A stretch of DNA of 18,155 bases from DASQHM01 sp035632095. GTDB lineage: Bacteria > Pseudomonadota > Alphaproteobacteria > Ferrovibrionales > Ferrovibrionaceae. The position numbers and the translations under genes were made by a program. Location of the stretch: the NCBI GenBank assembly GCA_035632095.1, contig DASQHM010000007.1, positions 1 to 18,155 on the forward strand, written 5' to 3'. Under the pieces are notes generated by a model. It saw only the letters and a list, made by a program, of their open reading frames with translations, did no database searches and was not told the origin of the DNA. Shown here piece by piece: positions 13,970-18,155 of the stretch. Position 1 is the first letter of the stretch. The number at the start of each line of letters is the position of its first letter.

Positions 13970-16529
13970 GCGTCGCCTCGTCGATAAGCCGATCGGCTGC
14001 CTCGGCGAGCAACGTGTCGTCGGCTTCGCCGTGGATCGGCTCGCGGCCGATTTCCAGCATGACCGGAACGGCGAGGGGTGAGACGCGATCCAGACGCCGA
14101 TGGAGAATATGGCCCTTCACGCGTTTCAGCATGTCGCCCACACGACGGATATCCAGCAGACCCGTGGCCGCGTCCGCCCAGGTCGCCTTCAGCAGTACGT
14201 GATCGGGCTGGTGCTCGCGCAACACGTCGTAAATCAGATCCGACGAGAACGTCACTTGCCGACCGGATTTTTCTTCGCCCGGATGACGCCGCTCGATCAA
14301 TCCGGCAATGACCGCAACGTTTCGGAACGTGCGTTTCAGCAGCGGCGTTTCGGCGAGCCAGGCGTCGAGGTCATCGCCCAGCATATCCTCGGCGAAGAGC
14401 GCGTCCATGCCCGTTGCTTCCCGCAAGCTCCAAATCGCCAGCGCGTATTCGCTGGCAACGAAACCGAGCGGGCGAAAACCGGCGCGATCCAGGCGCCGCG
14501 TCAGCAGCATGCCGAGGGTCTGGTGCGCCAAGCGACCTTCGAAGGGATAGGCGACCATGTATTGCTTGCCGCCGCGCGGGAACGTCTCGATCAAAAGCTG
14601 ATCGGCCCGCGGCAGGACCGAACGCCAGCGCTGGATGCGAAGCCATTCGGCGACTTGCGGCGGCAGGCGCCCGTATTCCTCCGGCTTCGCCAGCAGGCGG
14701 CGCACGCCCTCGGCCAGGAACGTCGACAGCGGGAATTTACCGCCGCCGTAGGCCGGAATTTTGGGTTCCGTGTCGTCGCTCGGGCTCACTTCGGCAAACA
14801 CGTCGCGAATGCCCTCGAAGCGCAAGACTTCTCCGGCGAAGACGAACGTATCGCCCGGCACTAGCTGTTCCAGGAACGATTCCTCGACTTCGCCGAGAAC
14901 CCGTCCGCGCCGGTATTTCACTTTGAGCATGGGCGATTCGACGATGGTGCCCACATTGAGGCGGTATTGGCGCGCGACGCCGGGATGGGCTATGCGCCAG
15001 AGCTTTTCCGGCGTCTGGCGCAGGCGCCGGTAGCGCTCGTAACGCCGCAGCGCATATCCGCCGGTCGCCACATAGTCGAGCACGCGATCGAAATCGTCGC
15101 GCGTCAGGCCGCGATAGGGCAAGGTGGCGCGCACTTCGTCATACAAACGCTCCGCCGCGAACGGGCCAGCGCAGGCGACGCCCAGGATGTGCTGCGCCAG
15201 CACGTCGAGCCCGCCCACGCGGGGCGGTTCGCCGTCAAGCAAGTCCTCCGCGATGGTTTGCAGCGCGGCGCGGCATTCCAAGACCTCGAAGCGATTAGCC
15301 GGGACCAGCAAGGCGCGGCTCGATTCGTCCAGACGATGGTTGGCCCGGCCGATGCGTTGCAGCAGGCGTGCTACGCCCTTCGGCGCGCCGATTTGAATCA
15401 CCAGATCGACGTCGCCCCAATCGACGCCGAGATCCAGCGTCGACGTGCAGACCACGGCGCGGAGCTTGCCCTTTGTCATCGCGGCTTCGACCTTGCGCCG
15501 CTGCTCGACCGCGAGCGAGCCGTGATGCAGGGCGATCGGAAGATTGTCTTCGTTGATGCGCCAGAGTTCCTGGAACACCATTTCCGCCTGCGAGCGCGTG
15601 TTGACGAACAGCAGCGCGATCCGGCTTTGCTGGATCGCCCGGTATATCTCGGGATAGGCGTAGCGCGCCGAATGACCCGACCACGGCAAGCGCGCCGATG
15701 AGTCGAGGATCGTGATCGCCGGCGGCGCACCGGCCCGCCCGACGATGATCCGGGCCGGTGACGTAGGGGACAGATATCGTGCCAGATCGTCGGGAAAGGC
15801 GACCGTGGCGGAAAGCCCGACGCGCCGTGCCTGCGGCGCAAGCACTGCAAGTCGCGCCAGTCCGAGCGCCAGCAGATCGCCGCGCTTGGATCCGACCAGA
15901 GCATGAATCTCGTCCACGACGACCGCCTTGAGACTAGCGAACAAGCGCCCCGCGTCGCGGTAGGCGAGCAGCAACGCGAGTTGCTCCGGCGTGGTGAGCA
16001 GCATGTCGGGCGGCGCGGTGCGTTGACGCGCGCGCCGTGCCGCGGGCGTGTCGCCGGTTCGCGTCTCTACGCCAATCGCCAATCCCATTTCCGCCACGGG
16101 CTGGTGAAGATTGCGCGCCACGTCGACCGCCAATGCCTTGAGCGGCGAAATGTAAAGCGTGTGCAGCGCGGTCTTCCGCGCTTTGCCGGGAGCGCGCCGG
16201 CTCAGCTCAAGAATGCTCGGCAGAAAGCCGGCGAGCGTCTTGCCGCCGCCGGTCGGCGCGATCAGGAGAACGGATGCGCCGGCGCTCGCGGCATCGAGGC
16301 ATTCCAATTGATGCGCGAAGGGGGTCCATCCGCGGCGCGCGAACCATGTGTCCAGCGGCGGGGGAAGCGCCGAAGGCGGCCGAACGGCAGTGCGAACGTT
16401 TGAAAGCGTCAGGATGCCGCGCGCTGAAAATTGATGCAGACCCGTGACGTATCGTCCGCCGTCAGAGTCTCGCGCGTCAAGCCGCAATGAGTTTCGGTTT
16501 GTTCCGCTTCGGCCGCGTGCTTGACGCAC
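13959..16529 (-). CDS. Ligase-associated DNA damage response DEXH-box helicase (Lhr-like)
   Basis: A superfamily 2 helicase related to the core of Lhr, of the type usually encoded with PdeM and a DNA ligase; the expected role is ATP-driven translocation on DNA during repair. Counted from GTG 16529 (856 residues): Walker A APTGGGKT (91-98), the motif II box DEIH (206-209), motif III SAT (240-242), the helicase-C segment with TSTLDLGVDWGDVD, and motif VI QRIGRANHR. A winged-helix part and the Lhr-type C-terminal domain follow. The start is uncertain. GTG 16529 and TTG 16487 lie inside marR and lack a good ribosome binding site. No ATG, GTG or TTG occurs between the marR stop and the conserved FARRGW segment. 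A CTG at 16412 overlapping the marR stop (CTGA) would give the family's usual N-terminal length. The longest frame is given. Confidence 0.9.
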   Translation of the reverse strand: MRQARGRSGTNRNSLRLDARDSDGGRYVTGLHQFSARGILTLSNVRTAVRPPSALPPPLDTWFARRGWTPFAHQLECLDAASAGASVLLIAPTGGGKTLAGFLPSILELSRRAPGKARKTALHTLYISPLKALAVDVARNLHQPVAEMGLAIGVETRTGDTPAARRARQRTAPPDMLLTTPEQLALLLAYRDAGRLFASLKAVVVDEIHALVGSKRGDLLALGLARLAVLAPQARRVGLSATVAFPDDLARYLSPTSPARIIVGRAGAPPAITILDSSARLPWSGHSARYAYPEIYRAIQQSRIALLFVNTRSQAEMVFQELWRINEDNLPIALHHGSLAVEQRRKVEAAMTKGKLRAVVCTSTLDLGVDWGDVDLVIQIGAPKGVARLLQRIGRANHRLDESSRALLVPANRFEVLECRAALQTIAEDLLDGEPPRVGGLDVLAQHILGVACAGPFAAERLYDEVRATLPYRGLTRDDFDRVLDYVATGGYALRRYERYRRLRQTPEKLWRIAHPGVARQYRLNVGTIVESPMLKVKYRRGRVLGEVEESFLEQLVPGDTFVFAGEVLRFEGIRDVFAEVSPSDDTEPKIPAYGGGKFPLSTFLAEGVRRLLAKPEEYGRLPPQVAEWLRIQRWRSVLPRADQLLIETFPRGGKQYMVAYPFEGRLAHQTLGMLLTRRLDRAGFRPLGFVASEYALAIWSLREATGMDALFAEDMLGDDLDAWLAETPLLKRTFRNVAVIAGLIERRHPGEEKSGRQVTFSSDLIYDVLREHQPDHVLLKATWADAATGLLDIRRVGDMLKRVKGHILHRRLDRVSPLAVPVMLEIGREPIHGEADDTLLAEAADRLIDEATRLV

Positions 16530-16996
16530 AACAGCGTGCAGTCGCTGCAGACGCCGAACTCGCGAACGCCGCTTTGTTGCTGCAAGTCATGCAGCAGCCG
16601 GGTGAGGCCTTTCAGCAACGGAAGTCCGGTTTCGCAGCCCATGGTCCCGGCGGCTTCCTCGATGGCGAGGATGGGATCCTGCGCCAGCAACGCCGTGCCG
16701 GCCGGAGTGAGCTGCAACTGCATGGCGCGCCGGTCGTTGTCGCTCCGCTCGCGGGTCACATAGCCCTTGGTTTCGAGCGCTATGAGCGTTTGCGAAGCCG
16801 TTCCCTTGGTGGTGCCGAGGAACTCGGCAAGAGCGCTTGGTGATCGGGAATAGCGATTGGCCCGCGCCAGGAAACGCAACGCCTCCCATTGCGCCGGGTT
16901 CAGCCCATGAACGAATTGCAATTCGCGCGTCAGCCGGGCCAGGCGGTCGACGACCTCGGCCACGCGACGCGCGAACACGTCGGTTTCACGATGCAT
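16409..16996 (-). CDS. MarR-family regulator with cysteine-rich C-terminal tail
   Basis: A 195-residue winged-helix transcription factor. The DNA-binding domain holds NPAQWEALRFLARAN, the recognition helix region SPSALAEFLGTTKGTASQTLIALETKGYV, and the wing RERSDNDRRAMQLQLT. After the dimerisation helix comes a tail with CSDC, C, HC and C (Cys 150, 153, 157, 171 and 187, plus His 160 and 170). The C-x2-C-x17-C-x15-C spacing would suit a zinc or iron-sulfur site, so a redox- or metal-sensing role is inferred. ATG at 16996 is chosen; a GTG directly before it (16999) is also possible. There is no ribosome binding site, and a promoter -10 sits 7 bases upstream, which fits a leaderless mRNA. It overlaps the helicase frame and is divergent from rpoH. 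Confidence 0.85.
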   Translation of the reverse strand: MHRETDVFARRVAEVVDRLARLTRELQFVHGLNPAQWEALRFLARANRYSRSPSALAEFLGTTKGTASQTLIALETKGYVTRERSDNDRRAMQLQLTPAGTALLAQDPILAIEEAAGTMGCETGLPLLKGLTRLLHDLQQQSGVREFGVCSDCTLLCVKHAAEAEQTETHCGLTRETLTADDTSRVCINFQRAAS

Positions 16997-17003
16997 CACG
17001 AAT

Positions 17004-17062
17004 ATGATAGCGACTCGAAATTATTCTTGCAAGGCCTGTCATAGGCCCGTAGTATCGAGTCG
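17004..17062. promoter_or_regulatory. Divergent marR/rpoH promoters with a shared -35 and operator-like repeats
   Basis: TTGCAA (17027-17032) is its own reverse complement. Rightward, a 17-base spacer leads to TAGTAT (17050-17055), a candidate -10 for rpoH. Leftward, a 17-base spacer leads to TATCAT (minus strand, 17009-17004), a candidate -10 for marR, 7 bases before its ATG. The inverted repeat CGACTCGA (17011-17018) / TCGAGTCG (17055-17062) places one arm in each promoter. A second one, GGCCT (17033-17037) / AGGCC (17043-17047), fills the rpoH spacer. Binding of a regulator here would affect both genes; the MarR protein is the obvious candidate. Confidence 0.6.
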
Positions 17063-17200
17063 ATAATAATAACCATACGGCCGCCGAATTGAGCCGTTTT
17101 GGAGCCAGGGAGCGGAGCGAGCTGAAGAAGCGAGGTGCGGCAGGTCGATGCCGCCGCGCCAGGGGGGCGGAGCCGGACGCATCGAAAGGAAGTGATACCC

Positions 17201-18100
17201 ATGTCGACCGCCGCCGAATCCAGTCAAGCCATCCGCCGCAACCGGCGCTTCGTCGCGACCGCGATGGAAACGCCCTTGCTGAGCCAGGAAGAGGAATTCG
17301 CCCTTGCGCGCAGTTGGCGCGAGGGCAAAGACGAAGCCGCGCTGCATCGACTGGTCTCCGCCTATATGCGTCTCGTGGTGTCGATCGCCGGCCGTTTCCG
17401 GACGTATGGCCTGCCCATGAGCGATTTGGTGCAGGAAGGCAATGTCGGGTTGATGCAAGCCGCGGCGCGCTTCGAGCCGGCGCGCGAGGTGCGCTTCTCG
17501 ACCTATGCCAGCTGGTGGATCCGTTCGGCGATGCAGGAATTCGTGCTGCGCAATTGGTCTATCGTGCGGACCGGAACCTCCGCCAACCAAAAGGCGCTTT
17601 TCTTCAACCTGCGCTGGCTCCGCGCCAAGATCGAACGCGGCGCCCGCGCCGGCGCGAACGCCGGGTTGAACGAGCGGGTTCAGGCGAAGATCGCCTCCGA
17701 TCTGAAGGTGCCCATCGGCGACGTGCGCGTCATGGCGCAGCGTCTCTCGGGGCGCGACCAGTCGCTCAACGAGCCGGTCGGCGAGGAAGGCGTCGACGAG
17801 TGGGAAGACTTCCTGACCGATCCCGGTCCGACGCCCGAGGAAATCGTCATCGATCGTCACGACGGCGCCATTCGCAATCGCTGGCTCGAGGAAGCGCTCG
17901 GCGAATTGAACGACCGCGAGCAGATGATCATCCGCGCCCGGCGCCTCAAGGACGAGCGGGCCACCTTGGAAGAATTGGGCTCGAAGCTCGGTATCACCAA
18001 GGAGCGCGTGCGCCAGATCGAGCACAAGGCGTTCGAAAAGCTGCGGGTCGCCGTATTGCGGCACAGTCGCGATATCGAGCCCGTGGCTCTCCGCCACTAA
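17201..18100 (+). CDS. rpoH: RNA polymerase sigma factor RpoH (RpoH2-type)
   Basis: A 299-residue sigma-32 family factor that directs RNA polymerase to heat-shock and, for RpoH2-type proteins in alphaproteobacteria, oxidative-stress promoters. Regions seen are 1.2/2.1 from about residue 20, region 2 core-binding and -10 recognition (DLVQEGNVGLMQAAARFEP, 75-93; RFSTYASWWIRSAMQEFVLR, 98-117), the diagnostic RpoH box QKALFFNLR (130-138) and the region 4.2 helix-turn-helix (TLEELGSKLGITKERVRQIE, 255-274). The start FVATAMETPLL and the YGLPMSDLVQEGNVGL wording resemble RpoH2 more than RpoH1, by memory. ATG at 17201 follows an AAGGAAGTG ribosome binding site. The leader of about 140 bases from the predicted promoter could carry structure. 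A hairpin follows the stop. Confidence 0.93.
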   Translation: MSTAAESSQAIRRNRRFVATAMETPLLSQEEEFALARSWREGKDEAALHRLVSAYMRLVVSIAGRFRTYGLPMSDLVQEGNVGLMQAAARFEPAREVRFSTYASWWIRSAMQEFVLRNWSIVRTGTSANQKALFFNLRWLRAKIERGARAGANAGLNERVQAKIASDLKVPIGDVRVMAQRLSGRDQSLNEPVGEEGVDEWEDFLTDPGPTPEEIVIDRHDGAIRNRWLEEALGELNDREQMIIRARRLKDERATLEELGSKLGITKERVRQIEHKAFEKLRVAVLRHSRDIEPVALRH

Positions 18101-18112
18101 TGTGACGCGCGG

Positions 18113-18137
18113 CACACGGCGCCCCTTGCGTCGTGTG
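18113..18137 (+). terminator. Hairpin after rpoH
   Basis: CACACGGCGC (18113-18122) pairs with GCGTCGTGTG (18128-18137) over 10 positions, one of them a G-U wobble, around a 5-base loop. It begins 12 bases after the rpoH stop. There is no clear U-run in the remaining 18 bases of the window, so it is a likely but not certain terminator. Confidence 0.55.
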
Positions 18138-18155
18138 ACCGCGATCATTCTTCAC

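Noticed and set aside
17039..18148. 369-codon leftward frame opposite rpoH
   Set aside because: It is antisense to a clear sigma factor and crosses the marR/rpoH promoter region.
1..18155. CRISPR array, tRNA/rRNA genes, transposase or prophage
   Set aside because: No regularly spaced repeats, no cloverleaf or rRNA sequence recognised, and no such protein among the plausible reading frames.

Overview
The window is GC-rich chromosomal DNA from an alphaproteobacterium, most likely from the order Hyphomicrobiales (Rhizobiales). The grounds are an SOS box of the alphaproteobacterial type (GAAC-N7-GAAC) in front of an imuA-imuB-dnaE2 cassette, an RpoH2-type heat-shock sigma factor, intergenic palindromes of the CCTCATCCTTCGACAGG type, and a ligase-associated helicase/PdeM pair. 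I cannot name a genus. I see no tRNA, rRNA, CRISPR array, transposase or phage gene.

Left edge (1-1735): the 3' part of a proline-rich gene open to the window edge. Its middle domain resembles the OspF/SpvC/HopAI1 phosphothreonine lyases, and its reading frame appears to shift near the end. It is followed by the first of two copies of an imperfect palindromic repeat. This gene is the most unusual one in the window.

SOS mutagenesis block (1730-8215): a leftward glutathione S-transferase gene, then a LexA-controlled promoter driving imuA, imuB and dnaE2. Together these form the mutasome for error-prone translesion synthesis. A second copy of the palindromic repeat lies between imuB and dnaE2 and ends about 10 bases before the dnaE2 start.

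Middle (8277-11000): an SMP-30/gluconolactonase-family gene, a small unknown leftward gene, a Spy/CpxP-like periplasmic protein with a His-rich tail, an AT-rich intergenic region of about 540 bases with two mutually exclusive hairpins, and a small rightward gene of unknown function.

Right leftward block (11042-16996): read in the direction of transcription this is a MarR-family regulator with a cysteine-rich tail, a ligase-associated DEXH helicase that overlaps it, the phosphoesterase PdeM 9 bases further on, a MoxR AAA+ ATPase and a CoxE-like VWA protein. The first three are packed like an operon. The MoxR/VWA pair is separated from them by 75 bases, and the two genes of that pair by an inverted pair of repeat elements. 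The helicase has no good canonical start codon, and a perfect palindrome sits at the helicase/pdeM junction.

Right edge (17004-18155): marR and rpoH are divergent. Their promoters appear to share one palindromic -35 hexamer (TTGCAA), each with a 17-base spacer. The marR promoter lies so close to the ATG that its mRNA should be leaderless, and inverted repeats suitable for an operator overlap both promoters. This suggests, but does not prove, that the MarR protein controls both its own repair operon and the rpoH sigma factor.
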